DNA of 64,000 bases from Hyphomicrobium_A sp964493785 (GTDB taxonomy: Bacteria > Pseudomonadota > Alphaproteobacteria > Rhizobiales > Hyphomicrobiaceae), in the NCBI GenBank assembly GCA_964493785.1, contig CAZBPM010000007.1, positions 62,001 through 126,000 of the forward strand. The letters are read 5' to 3'. Numbering within the stretch: the first letter of the stretch is position 1; each line of letters opens with the position of its first letter. The position numbers were made by a program, and so were the translations under genes. Positions 33,444 through 41,247 of the stretch are shown here, in pieces. The notes beneath the pieces were generated by a model. It worked only from the letters and a program-made list of their open reading frames with translations, had not been told where the DNA came from and searched no databases.

Positions 33444-35107
33444 CAAGCCATGACCTTGGGCTTGGCCAGCCACTCGCGGCCCTTGAGCATCGCGCGCCAG
33501 TAGATGGGCGGCAGCAGCCGCTCCTTCAGCATCCATGCGACGCGCGACGGCTTGGTGCCGTCGATCAATACGCGCGGGAAAGTCGGGCACACCTTGCCGC
33601 CATAGAGGAACTCCGCCAGCACGATCCTACCGCGTTCGACCGTCAGCGGACACGAGCCATAGCCGTCATAGGCGCACATCTGGGGACGCAGTCCCTTCGC
33701 ATGAAGAATGTTCTCGGCGACAACCGGCGCCTGCTTGCGGGCGGCTGCAGCCGTCTTGGCGTTTGGCGTCGAGGTCGCATCGCCCAGGCCGAAGATGTTG
33801 GGGTATCGCTTGTGCCGCAGGGTGGCCGGATCGACGTCGAGCCAGCCGCCCGCATCCGCCAGCGGGCTTGCCCGCACGATGTCGGGTGCCTTCTGAGGCG
33901 GACATACATGCAGCATGTCGAATTCCGCCTCGACGGTTTGAGAGGTTCCATCGGGGCAGCTGCGCTTGAACCACGCCCGCTTCTGCGGTCCGTCGACTGC
34001 AATCAGCGTATGGTTGAACCTCAGCGCCGCACCATACTGGCGCACATAATCCATAAGCGCCGGCACGTATTCCGGCACGCCGAACAGAACGCCGCCCGCG
34101 TTGAAGAAGCTGACGTCGATGTCCTTGAGTCGGCCGCTGCGATACCAATGGTCGGCCGACAGATACATCGCCTTTTGCGGCGCGCCGGCACACTTGATCG
34201 GCATCGGCGGCTGGGTGAACAGCGCGCTGCCTTCGCGCAGCGAGCGCACGAGCTCCCACGTGTAGGGCGCCAGATCGTAGCGGTAGTTGGAAGTGACGCC
34301 GTTCTTGCCGAGCGTCTCGGGCAATCCTTCAACGCCGCCCCAGTCCAGCTTGATGCCGGGGCACACGACCAGATGATCGTAGCGAATGGCGCGGCAGCCT
34401 TCGATAATGACGCTGTCATGCTCGGGGTCGAACCCAGCCACCGCCGCCTTGATCCACGTGACGTTGCCGGGCAGCACCGCGCCCATCGGCTTCGCTGTCG
34501 ACTCCGCCGAGAAGATGCCGGCACCGACCATGGTCCAGCCCGGCTGATAGTAATGCGTGTCCGCAGGGTCGATCACCGCGATGTCGAGATCGGGCTTGCG
34601 GCGGAGCAGGCTCGCGGCCGCTGCTGCTCCCGCGGCGCCCCCACCGACGATGACGATGTCGTGGCTTGCCGCCGGCTTGTCGACGTCGACCGCCCCGCCA
34701 CGCGCGATCCGGCTCATCACGCCGGTCACGTCAAATCCGGCGTCGCGCGCCGCCGCGACGATTGTGTCTGCGGACGACTTCCCCGCCTGCGCCATTGCCC
34801 AAAGCGTAGCCGAACGCGTGCCGGAGCGGCAATAGGCCAGGACCGGCATCGGCAGTTCAGCCAGCGCAGTCGCAAACGCTACGGCGTCATCATCGGAGAC
34901 CTTGCCGGCGGTGACCGGGATATACCGGGCTTGCAGCCCCGCGGCTTCTGCGGCTTGGGCGATCTCGACGAAGCCCGGCTGATCTGCGCCCTCTCCGTCG
35001 GGCCTGTTGCAGATGATCGACTTGAAGCCCTGTTTGGCCAGATCCGCCACCGCGTGCGGCGCGATCTGCGGCGCAACCGAAACATCGTCCGAGAGCTTCT
35101 TGGTCAT
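33443..35107 (-). CDS. Fused DUF442 phosphatase/sulfurtransferase and sulfide:quinone oxidoreductase
   Basis: A 554-residue bifunctional protein. Residues ~1-112 are a DUF442 (BLH phosphatase-like) domain with the active loop YCRSGTRSA (Cys93). Residues ~148-554 are a type II-like SQR: FAD motif IVIVGGGAAGAAAAA (151-165), CAGAPQK with Cys306, HVCPPQ with Cys402, and GLGDATSTPNAKTAAAARKQAP. It oxidises sulfide to persulfide and reduces quinone at the membrane. Human SQOR, from memory, has its second redox Cys in the GDC position; here that residue is Ala444 and the nearby Cys is Cys402. The upstream persulfide dioxygenase would consume the product. Confidence 0.92.
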   Translation of the reverse strand: MTKKLSDDVSVAPQIAPHAVADLAKQGFKSIICNRPDGEGADQPGFVEIAQAAEAAGLQARYIPVTAGKVSDDDAVAFATALAELPMPVLAYCRSGTRSATLWAMAQAGKSSADTIVAAARDAGFDVTGVMSRIARGGAVDVDKPAASHDIVIVGGGAAGAAAAASLLRRKPDLDIAVIDPADTHYYQPGWTMVGAGIFSAESTAKPMGAVLPGNVTWIKAAVAGFDPEHDSVIIEGCRAIRYDHLVVCPGIKLDWGGVEGLPETLGKNGVTSNYRYDLAPYTWELVRSLREGSALFTQPPMPIKCAGAPQKAMYLSADHWYRSGRLKDIDVSFFNAGGVLFGVPEYVPALMDYVRQYGAALRFNHTLIAVDGPQKRAWFKRSCPDGTSQTVEAEFDMLHVCPPQKAPDIVRASPLADAGGWLDVDPATLRHKRYPNIFGLGDATSTPNAKTAAAARKQAPVVAENILHAKGLRPQMCAYDGYGSCPLTVERGRIVLAEFLYGGKVCPTFPRVLIDGTKPSRVAWMLKERLLPPIYWRAMLKGREWLAKPKVMA

Positions 35108-35224
35108 ACGTCTTCCTACGGCTTTCAGCGGAGGCTGACGCGGACAGGGCGCCCCGAGCCTCCGTTATCTTGAACGGCGGGGCCGGTATACCGTGAGCCG
35201 CGGCTAAGCCAATTTGGCCGCCCT

Positions 35225-36115
35225 CTAGAGCTCGTTGATCGGCACCTTGAGGTGACGCTTTCCGCTTTCGTCGGGCTCGGGGAGATTGCCGCCGCGCATG
35301 TTGACCTGGATCGAGGGTATGATGAGCTTCGGCAGGTCCAGCGTCTTGTCGCGCGCCTCCCGCACCGCAGCAAATTCGTCCTCGGTGACGCCATCGCGCA
35401 CGTGGATGTTGTGCTCCCGCTCTTCGGCCACCGTCGTCTCCCATTTGATCTCGCGACCGTTGGGTCCGTAGTCGTGGCACATGAAAAGCCGCATCTCGCC
35501 GGGAAGCTCGAGCACGCGCTTGATCGAGCGGAACAGCGCGCGTGCGTCTCCGCCCGGGAAGTCGGCGCGAGCAGTGCCGGCGTCGGGCATGAACAGCGTG
35601 TCGCCGACGAAAGCGGCATCGCCGATGACGTGCGTCATGCACGCCGGCGTGTGGCCTGGTGTCAGCATCGCGAACCCCGTCATCGAGCCGATCCGATACG
35701 TGTCGCCATCCTTGAACAGCCGGTCGAACTGGCTACCGTCACGCTGGAATTCGGTACCCTCGTTGAAGATCTTGCCGAACATCTCCTGCACGATCGTGAT
35801 GTTCTCGCCGATGCCGAGCTTGCCGCCGACCTTGCCCTGGATGTACGGCGCGGCGGAGAGGTGATCGGCGTGTACGTGCGTCTCGATCAGCCATTCGACT
35901 TTGAGATCGTTCTTCTGCACGAAGTCGATGATCTTATCGGCCGAGTCGTAGGCGATGCGGCCGGCTGCGTAGTCGATGTCCATCACGCTGTCTATGATGG
36001 CGCACGCGTTCGATTTCGGATCTTTCACCACATAGCTGATCGTGTTCGTCGGCTCGTCGAAAAACGACGTCACTTCCGGCTTCACGCCAAGATCTACAGC
36101 ATGAGGGATTGTCAT
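35225..36115 (-). CDS. Persulfide dioxygenase-like MBL-fold hydrolase (ETHE1/BLH type)
   Basis: A 296-residue metallo-beta-lactamase-fold protein. The metal motif is THVHADH, followed by MLTPGHTPACMTHVIGDAAFVGDTLF and a later MCHDYGPNG, the ETHE1/BLH pattern. It should oxidise glutathione persulfide to sulfite with O2 and non-haem iron. The ATG at 36115 overlaps the stop of the preceding YeeE/YedE gene (ATGA). Longer frames upstream run through that gene. Placed just before the SQR fusion in one operon, it forms a complete sulfide-to-sulfite path. Confidence 0.92.
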   Translation of the reverse strand: MTIPHAVDLGVKPEVTSFFDEPTNTISYVVKDPKSNACAIIDSVMDIDYAAGRIAYDSADKIIDFVQKNDLKVEWLIETHVHADHLSAAPYIQGKVGGKLGIGENITIVQEMFGKIFNEGTEFQRDGSQFDRLFKDGDTYRIGSMTGFAMLTPGHTPACMTHVIGDAAFVGDTLFMPDAGTARADFPGGDARALFRSIKRVLELPGEMRLFMCHDYGPNGREIKWETTVAEEREHNIHVRDGVTEDEFAAVREARDKTLDLPKLIIPSIQVNMRGGNLPEPDESGKRHLKVPINEL

Positions 36116-36570
36116 TGACCGCCTCCTTTTGGCGCCGCTTGTGCAGGCGCCGCATTTTCTGACAGGGTGTCGATGCCGCGCGCCAGCCCCATGCCGCCCA
36201 GCATCGCTACCACGAAAACTAACGCCTCGCCCGACCCCGTAGCCAGCGCCGAAACGGCCGGGCCCGGACAGAAGCCGACGAGACCCCAACCGACACCGAA
36301 CAGCGCCGCGCCACCGAGCAGGCGCGCATCGACATCGGTTGCTGTGGGCAGTTGAAACGAGCCACCCAGCAGAGGTGACTTTCGGCGGAACGCGAGCCCG
36401 TATCCTATCGCCGTCGTCAACACCGCCGCTGCCATCGTGAAGGCGAGGCTCGGATCCCAAGTGCCGGCGAAGTCGAGAAAGCCGAGTACCTTCGCTGGAT
36501 TGACGAGCCCGGACACGATGAGGCCGAAGCCGAAAAGAAGACCCGACGTTAGCATCACCGCTATCTGCAT
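36112..36570 (-). CDS. YeeE/YedE-family transporter, second half (DUF6691-like)
   Basis: A 152-residue membrane protein with four helices, starting MQIAVMLTSGLLFGFGLIVSGLVNPAKVLGFLDF, the conserved opening of the short YeeE/YedE proteins. A second conserved block, GVGWGLVGFCPGPAVSAL, carries the Cys that contacts thiosulfate in YeeE homologues. With the gene upstream it makes the two-part version of a thiosulfate/sulfur-compound importer. The start is one base after the upstream stop codon. Confidence 0.88.
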   Translation of the reverse strand: MQIAVMLTSGLLFGFGLIVSGLVNPAKVLGFLDFAGTWDPSLAFTMAAAVLTTAIGYGLAFRRKSPLLGGSFQLPTATDVDARLLGGAALFGVGWGLVGFCPGPAVSALATGSGEALVFVVAMLGGMGLARGIDTLSENAAPAQAAPKGGGQ

Positions 36571-36571
36571 A

Positions 36572-36994
36572 TCAGCCTCCGAGTACATGACGCATGACGA
36601 GAACGGTCGCAGCCCCGGTTGCCATGAACGTGGCCGTTGCCGCGATTGAGCGCGCCGAAAAGCGCGCGGTGCCGCAAACACCGTGCCCGCTCGTGCACCC
36701 GCCGCCGCGAACAGCGCCGAAGCCGACCAGGACGCCCGCCGCCACGAGCAGCGGAACGTTCTTCGTCACCTCGATGCCAACGGGAGATCCCGTTGTCGCC
36801 ACATAAAGCGCCGGCGCCGCCAGAAGCCCGGCCACGAACGACAGCCGGGCCGGCATTTGATGGTCCGAGTAGGGCGGCAGCAGCCGCGACACGATTCCGC
36901 TGACGCCGGCGACCCTGCCGCTGCCTGCGATCGCCAGAACCGCCGCGAGACCGATCAGCACGCCCCCGGCCACCGCTTGAGCAATTGTCAGCAC
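36572..36994 (-). CDS. YeeE/YedE-family transporter, first half
   Basis: A 140-residue membrane protein with four helices. GGVLIGLAAVLAIAGSGRVAGVSGIVSRLL and GAVRGGGCTSGHGVCGTARFSARSI are the hallmark YeeE/YedE blocks, with the GCTSGHGVCG cysteines that would handle sulfur species. It partners with the adjacent second-half gene. It overlaps the DUF2892 gene by seven bases, so the order DUF2892-YeeE-YeeE is tightly coupled. Confidence 0.9.
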   Translation of the reverse strand: MLTIAQAVAGGVLIGLAAVLAIAGSGRVAGVSGIVSRLLPPYSDHQMPARLSFVAGLLAAPALYVATTGSPVGIEVTKNVPLLVAAGVLVGFGAVRGGGCTSGHGVCGTARFSARSIAATATFMATGAATVLVMRHVLGG

Positions 36995-37203
36995 GGATCA
37001 CCACCCCGCTGGCTGTTGCCGAGGCCGCATGTGTTGAACCCGGCAATTCCATAAGCCGGGCAGAAACGCGCAAGCCCGGTGATCAGTGGCACGAGGCCGA
37101 CGAGACCCCACAGTGTCTGCGGACCGACAAAGACGAGGCTGAGCAAAAGCACACCGACGGCAATCCTGATGCCGCGATCCCATGCACCGACATTCCTGGA
37201 CAT
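36988..37203 (-). CDS. DUF2892 (YgaP-like) small membrane protein
   Basis: A 71-residue protein matching DUF2892: NVGAWDRGIRIAVGVLLLSLVF, then a second helix and RFCPAYGIAGFNTCGLG with the conserved C-P-x-Y...C pattern. In other organisms this domain is fused to rhodanese (YgaP), so it probably takes part in membrane sulfur handling. It is the first gene of the sulfide operon. Its ribosome-binding site GGAGGTG lies in a hairpin, and a Crp-type palindrome lies 54 bases upstream of the ATG. Confidence 0.9.
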   Translation of the reverse strand: MSRNVGAWDRGIRIAVGVLLLSLVFVGPQTLWGLVGLVPLITGLARFCPAYGIAGFNTCGLGNSQRGGDPC

Positions 37204-37207
37204 AAGG

Positions 37208-37231
37208 CACCTCCCTGTTTGTGTGGAGGTG
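37208..37231 (-). promoter_or_regulatory. Hairpin sequestering the DUF2892 ribosome-binding site
   Basis: On the minus strand CACCTCC is followed after ten bases by GGAGGTG, which is the ribosome-binding site of the DUF2892 gene (ATG at 37203-37201). The seven-base stem pairs the whole Shine-Dalgarno with an upstream anti-SD and could limit initiation of the first operon gene. Confidence 0.5.
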
Positions 37232-37256
37232 ATAGACCGCCGACCCCCATCAGGTC

Positions 37257-37271
37257 TGTGACCTAGTCACA
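37257..37271. promoter_or_regulatory. Crp/Fnr-type operator upstream of the sulfide operon
   Basis: TGTGACCTAGTCACA is a perfect inverted repeat (TGTGAC-CTA-GTCACA), close to the Crp consensus half-sites. It lies between the DUF2892 start codon and the end of the Crp/Fnr gene, so the adjacent regulator probably binds here to control the six-gene sulfide operon. Confidence 0.75.
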
Positions 37272-37278
37272 CTGTCGG

Positions 37279-37944
37279 CTATGGCGCCGTCGCGAGGTGC
37301 CGCAGTTCCTCCGGCCGGGCGATGTCGATTGCGCCCCGAGATGTCGAGATCCAGCCGCGGCGCTGGAACTCGTTAAGCTGTCGGCTGATGACTTCACGCG
37401 CCGTCCCGAGTTCTGCCGCAAGCTGCTGATGCGTCAGGTCGATATGCCCTTGTGGGTTCGCCCTCTCCAGCAGCCGCTGTGCAAGCCGCACGTCGACGCG
37501 CGAGAACGCCACTTCCTCGATGACGCGAAAGAGGTCGGTAACGCGGTGGCTAAAGGCGGTGAAGACGAATCGGCGGAAATCGGTCGACCTGGCGATCAGG
37601 TCGTCGAACGTCGCGCGCGGTATGGCCACGGCCTCGACATTGGTCTCGGCGATCGCCTCGGCCTGATAGTCCTCATAGCCCAAGAGGCAAGCGGTCGTAA
37701 GCGCGCAACTTTCGCCTGCAGACACGCGATAGAGCACGATCTCGCGCCCTGTGTCCGAGACCTGTTGCACGCGAACCGTTCCCCGGATCAACAGTATGAA
37801 TGCGTCGGGAGCCTGCCCCGGCCCAAAGATGCGCGTTCCCATCGGCAGGTGCACGACGCGACTTGCGCCGACGAGATGGTCGACAATTTCCGGCGGCAGT
37901 TTCTGAAGGCCGGGGAAATTCGAGGTCCAGTTTTCTGGGTGCAT
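37279..37944 (-). CDS. Crp/Fnr-family regulator of the sulfide operon
   Basis: A 221-residue protein: cyclic-nucleotide-type beta-roll (about 25-125, with GTRIFGPGQAPDAFILLIRGTVRVQQ), dimer helix (FRVIEEVAFSRVDVRLAQRLLE) and winged helix-turn-helix (HQQLAAELGTAREVISRQLNEFQRRGWI). It lacks the four-Cys iron-sulfur arrangement of FNR but has Cys80 and Cys86 in ESCALTTACLLG, a possible thiol or persulfide switch. Starting at 37944 (MHPENW) avoids an upstream GC-rich stretch. It is transcribed in the same direction as the operon it precedes and is separated from it by the TGTGAC-N3-GTCACA palindrome. Confidence 0.88.
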   Translation of the reverse strand: MHPENWTSNFPGLQKLPPEIVDHLVGASRVVHLPMGTRIFGPGQAPDAFILLIRGTVRVQQVSDTGREIVLYRVSAGESCALTTACLLGYEDYQAEAIAETNVEAVAIPRATFDDLIARSTDFRRFVFTAFSHRVTDLFRVIEEVAFSRVDVRLAQRLLERANPQGHIDLTHQQLAAELGTAREVISRQLNEFQRRGWISTSRGAIDIARPEELRHLATAP

Positions 37945-37981
37945 GGCGCCGCCGCGTCGTTGAGGCAGCACCATACGCGTC

Positions 37982-37999
37982 GCTGACCCCCGTGTCAGC
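37982..37999. promoter_or_regulatory. Inverted repeat upstream of the Crp/Fnr gene
   Basis: GCTGAC-N6-GTCAGC lies 38-55 bases upstream of the Crp/Fnr start codon. Its core GACCCCC recurs at 37242-37254 and 32641-32653 in the same neighbourhood. It may be an autoregulatory operator. Confidence 0.35.
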
Positions 38000-38023
38000 T
38001 TTCGCGCCCCGGCAGACCTGCGC

Positions 38024-38722
38024 CTACCCGGGAAAGCAGAACGCCATGATCTGCTTCATTGGCGCGAACAGCGAGATTGCAGCGATCGAGACCAGCGAAA
38101 GGCCGATGACCGTGCGTGCGCCGCGCCGGTCGGCCCACCCTTTCAGCGACGCCACTCCGAACGCCGTCGCGGTCACCGACGGCAATGTTCCAAGCCCGAA
38201 GCCGAGCATGATCATCGCGCCCTGCTGCATCGTTCCGCTCATCATGGCAAAGAACAGCGTAGCGAACACCATGCCGCACGGCAGGAGTCCCCAGAGCAGT
38301 CCGGTCGAAAAGACCCACGCCCAATAGCTCGGCGCTGGGGACAGGCGTATGCGCACCAGCCGCTCGGTGATGAAACGCGTGACGCCATCGAGCGCCGACG
38401 GCGAAGGCGCAAGTCCTGCAACCGAAAGGCCGATCCACATCAGCGTGGCACCCGCGGCCCAACGCATGACGTTGTAAGCGATCTCGCGATCAAGGCCTGC
38501 ATAGATCGTCGTGCCGAATAGCCCGACGAGCGCACCCGCGAGCACATAAGCGCTAATACGGCCCGCCTGGGCGACCAGCAGCGTCGGCAAGGGGGAATGC
38601 GCCGAGCCCTGCGGCGCGAGCGCGAGCACCAGTCCGGATGCGATCGGCCCACACATCCCCGCGCAGTGCAGGCTGGCCGCCAGTCCGGCCAGCAGTCCGG
38701 CGAGGAATGTAAGCTCCGACAT
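38024..38722 (-). CDS. DsbD/UreH-like membrane protein of the cbb3 cluster
   Basis: A 232-residue protein with about six helices, starting MSELTFLAGLLAGLAASLHCAGMCGPIASGLV. The HCAGMCGP motif and LLWGLLPCGMVFATLF in the second half are the paired Cys blocks of the DsbD-2/UreH (also called TauE-like) proteins found in many cbb3 oxidase clusters, where they are thought to help copper or thiol handling for CcoO/CcoP or CcoN maturation. It is the last gene of the cco group, 32 bases after the hypothetical gene at 38755. Confidence 0.85.
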   Translation of the reverse strand: MSELTFLAGLLAGLAASLHCAGMCGPIASGLVLALAPQGSAHSPLPTLLVAQAGRISAYVLAGALVGLFGTTIYAGLDREIAYNVMRWAAGATLMWIGLSVAGLAPSPSALDGVTRFITERLVRIRLSPAPSYWAWVFSTGLLWGLLPCGMVFATLFFAMMSGTMQQGAMIMLGFGLGTLPSVTATAFGVASLKGWADRRGARTVIGLSLVSIAAISLFAPMKQIMAFCFPG

Positions 38723-38754
38723 GTTCGCAACCGCGGTAAGCGATGCCGCCTCTT

Positions 38755-39132
38755 TTAGTCGAGATCGCTGAGCGGCGGGTTGCTGAGCGCAATCGCGGGG
38801 ATCAGCCCCAGCATGACCGGAACGAGCGCGAGCGCAAGATAGAAGGCGACTGAGAAGCCCCAGATGATCGTGCCGAGGATCGCGCAGATGAGGAAAACCG
38901 CCACCCCAGCTGCGAGGATGTTGGCCTGCGCCCAGGCGGGAATGATGCGCCAAAGCACCGGGGCATAGGGAAGGGCGCCCATAACCAGCGCTCCGATCAC
39001 TGCGGTCCACGGCCCGATGGTCAGCAGGGCGATGGTGCCGGTCATGCACGAGTTCATGATCGCCAGAGCCATCCGCGCGCGCCTGCGCTCCGGCGTCTCC
39101 TCGATGTACGCGGCGACATTAGCCTCGCTCAT
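38755..39132 (-). CDS. Hypothetical membrane protein of the cbb3 cluster
   Basis: A 125-residue protein starting MSEANVAAYIEETPERRRARMALAIMNSCMTGTIALLTIG. It has a polar N-terminus and three hydrophobic stretches. I recognise no family. It overlaps the end of ccoS by 15 bases in another frame and precedes the DsbD/UreH-like gene, so it is expressed with the oxidase assembly genes. The open frame continues upstream to 39429, but that part lies inside ccoS and ccoH and is not used. Confidence 0.65.
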   Translation of the reverse strand: MSEANVAAYIEETPERRRARMALAIMNSCMTGTIALLTIGPWTAVIGALVMGALPYAPVLWRIIPAWAQANILAAGVAVFLICAILGTIIWGFSVAFYLALALVPVMLGLIPAIALSNPPLSDLD

Positions 39133-39288
39133 TGGTCTCGGTCTCCACGGGTTCGTCGTCCAAGAGGATGCGCGCCGCTGCGCCGTCCAGATCGTCGTAC
39201 TGGCCTGTGCGGAGTGTCCACAGGAAGGCCAAGAGGTAGAAGAAGCCGAGCGCCAGAGCGATCGGGATAAGAACCAGCAGGCTATCCA
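39118..39288 (-). CDS. ccoS: cbb3 oxidase assembly protein CcoS
   Basis: A 56-residue protein I translated directly: it starts MDSLLVLIPIALALGFFYLL with one transmembrane helix and continues LWTLRTGQYDDLDGAAARIL, the conserved CcoS/FixS 'GQ(Y/F)DDL.gpa.riL.dd' block. It ends in an acidic tail. It is needed for haem/copper insertion into CcoN. It starts 16 bases after ccoH, leaving no room for ccoI, which normally lies between them, and it overlaps the following hypothetical gene by 15 bases. Confidence 0.9.
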
Positions 39289-39304
39289 TGGGTTCGCTCC
39301 TTCC

Positions 39305-39799
39305 TCACTTCGGCTCGATGAAGATTTCGCGCTTGCGCTCGATGCTGCCGCCGTCGCCCTCGATCGCGATGCGCAGAAACCAGCGCCCCGGCGTATCGAC
39401 CTGCAGCCGCCCTTCGGCATTCCCGTCAATCAGCCGGCTGAAAGTGATTGCTACTGGCGTGCGCCCGCCGTTCTCCGCGGTTCCGGAAACCCGCACCGCG
39501 CTCAACTCCGCGCCTTTGGCATCGCGCGCCGCGACTTTCACGATGCCGTTGAGGTGCCCCTCCTGCGCAAACCCAACGGAGACGCGCCAGCCCAGGTCGC
39601 GATCCTTCTGCCGTGCCTGGAGCGTCTCGTTGTAGCCAAGGCCCCTCCGATAGGGATCGGCTTCCGACAGGCCGGTGAAACTGTTGACGGCCAGCGTAAT
39701 CAGCACGATTTCGACGCATGTCAGGAAGATGAAAAACGCCACGAACGATGCTGGGATCCAGCGATCGTTGCGGAAGATGTAGGTCTTCGAGCCGTTCAT
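39305..39799 (-). CDS. ccoH: cbb3 oxidase assembly protein CcoH/FixH
   Basis: A 164-residue protein: N-terminal transmembrane helix (WIPASFVAFFIFLTCVEIVLI) followed by a periplasmic immunoglobulin-like domain with GLGYNETLQARQKDRDLGWRVSV, the FixH hallmark, and a C-terminal GRWFLRIAIEGDGG. It helps cbb3 complex assembly. Its ATG overlaps the ccoG stop codon (ATGA). Confidence 0.92.
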   Translation of the reverse strand: MNGSKTYIFRNDRWIPASFVAFFIFLTCVEIVLITLAVNSFTGLSEADPYRRGLGYNETLQARQKDRDLGWRVSVGFAQEGHLNGIVKVAARDAKGAELSAVRVSGTAENGGRTPVAITFSRLIDGNAEGRLQVDTPGRWFLRIAIEGDGGSIERKREIFIEPK

Positions 39800-41247
39800 C
39801 GCGTGCCCTCCGGACCCCAGAAATAGGTCTCGAAACGTGCCAGCGGCACATTCGCCGTCGTATCGGTCAGCACCAGGGTGACCGGCACGCGCCCAGGAGG
39901 TGCGTCGACCCTAGGCACGGTGACCATCACCCGCTCGGATACGGACCGGCGGTGTCCGGACGTGAATGCCGCTTCCGCGAAATCATTCGTCGACAAGTGT
40001 ATGGCAGCGCCGGGCAGTCCCTCAACGCTGACGCCCACCTTGGAGATGTCACCGCCGCGATGGGCAAAGCGCAGCGTGTAGTCGTTGCGGATGCTGCCAT
40101 CAGAGAGCTTCACGAACGGCGGCTGCCGTTGATGTTCGAGCAGCGCATCCACATTGCTGCGGTTGGCAATAGCCCATGCCATCGCCGACCCCGAGACGAG
40201 CATCACCGACGCGAACATCAGCGGCTTGACGCGCAGCAGCCGAGGCCGCGCCTGCTGGCTCGGCGGCACCAGCGCTGCATCGTCAGTGCTGAGCTTGATC
40301 AGGCCGTGCGGACGCCCGACGCGGTCCATCACCGTATTGCACGCATCGATGCACAGCCCGCATCCGATGCATCCGAGCTGCAACCCGTCGCGAATATCGA
40401 TCCGCGTCGGACAGCTCCTCACGCACTTTCCGCAGTCGACGCAATCGCCGCGATAGCCGACGCTGTCCGACAGCAGGTTCCGCGCCGGGACGGGGCCTTG
40501 TTCGAAGAGCTCGATCAGCGCCGGACGCAGCGGCACGCGCGCACGGGCGCGCGGCTCGCCGCGCCATTTCTGATAGGTGACCGAGAGAGTGTCGGAATCG
40601 AGCAGCGCGCTCTGGAAGCGCGGCCACGGACACATGTGCAGGCAGATGTTCTCGCGCGTGTGCGCCGCGAACATATACGTCGTGAAGGTCAGCACGCCGA
40701 CCGTCACGTAGGCGGCGACGGGCGACTCACCGCTGGCGAGCAGCGGGCCTAGCGTGGTGATGTCGATGAACAGCCCGGCGAACGTGAAGGCCGTGAACGT
40801 GGCGACGAGCACATGCAGCGTGGACTTGATCCACTGTCCTGCCGCGCTGTCGCGTCCCAAGCGCTTATCGACCATGCGGTCGATGGCGAAGAACATGTCG
40901 GTCCAGACAGTCTGCGGGCAGGTGAAGCCGCACCAAACGCGTCCGAATAGCGCCGTGACGAAGAACAGTGCCGCGGCCGAGAAGATCAGCAGTCCCAGCA
41001 GCAACGGCAGGTCCGGCGGCCAAAACTCGTTTCCGAAAAGGAAGAAGCGGCGGGCAGGAATATCGATGATGACGGCCTGAGACCACTCGCCCCCGCGCGG
41101 CCAGCGCAGCCAGGGTGTGATGAAGTAAAGCCCGAGCAGTAAAGAAGTCAGTAGCGTCTTGGTACGGCGGAATTTGCCCGAGGCGGCGTGCGGCGTTCCC
41201 TGAGGGAGCGTACGCTGTGTCGGCTGCAGCACCGCCTGTGAATGCAT
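39796..41247 (-). CDS. ccoG: Iron-sulfur membrane protein CcoG (FixG/RdxA)
   Basis: A 483-residue membrane protein. Several helices precede the polyferredoxin core: CVDCGKCVRSCP and CIGCGLCIDACN, two classic 4Fe-4S motifs, plus FGRVWCGFTCPQTVWTDMFF near residue 100. The C-terminal ~110 residues form the periplasmic CcoG domain. It reduces copper for CcoN assembly. I use the ATG at 41247, sharing a base with the ccoP stop (TGATG); a GTG three bases earlier is the alternative. Confidence 0.93.
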   Translation of the reverse strand: MHSQAVLQPTQRTLPQGTPHAASGKFRRTKTLLTSLLLGLYFITPWLRWPRGGEWSQAVIIDIPARRFFLFGNEFWPPDLPLLLGLLIFSAAALFFVTALFGRVWCGFTCPQTVWTDMFFAIDRMVDKRLGRDSAAGQWIKSTLHVLVATFTAFTFAGLFIDITTLGPLLASGESPVAAYVTVGVLTFTTYMFAAHTRENICLHMCPWPRFQSALLDSDTLSVTYQKWRGEPRARARVPLRPALIELFEQGPVPARNLLSDSVGYRGDCVDCGKCVRSCPTRIDIRDGLQLGCIGCGLCIDACNTVMDRVGRPHGLIKLSTDDAALVPPSQQARPRLLRVKPLMFASVMLVSGSAMAWAIANRSNVDALLEHQRQPPFVKLSDGSIRNDYTLRFAHRGGDISKVGVSVEGLPGAAIHLSTNDFAEAAFTSGHRRSVSERVMVTVPRVDAPPGRVPVTLVLTDTTANVPLARFETYFWGPEGTR

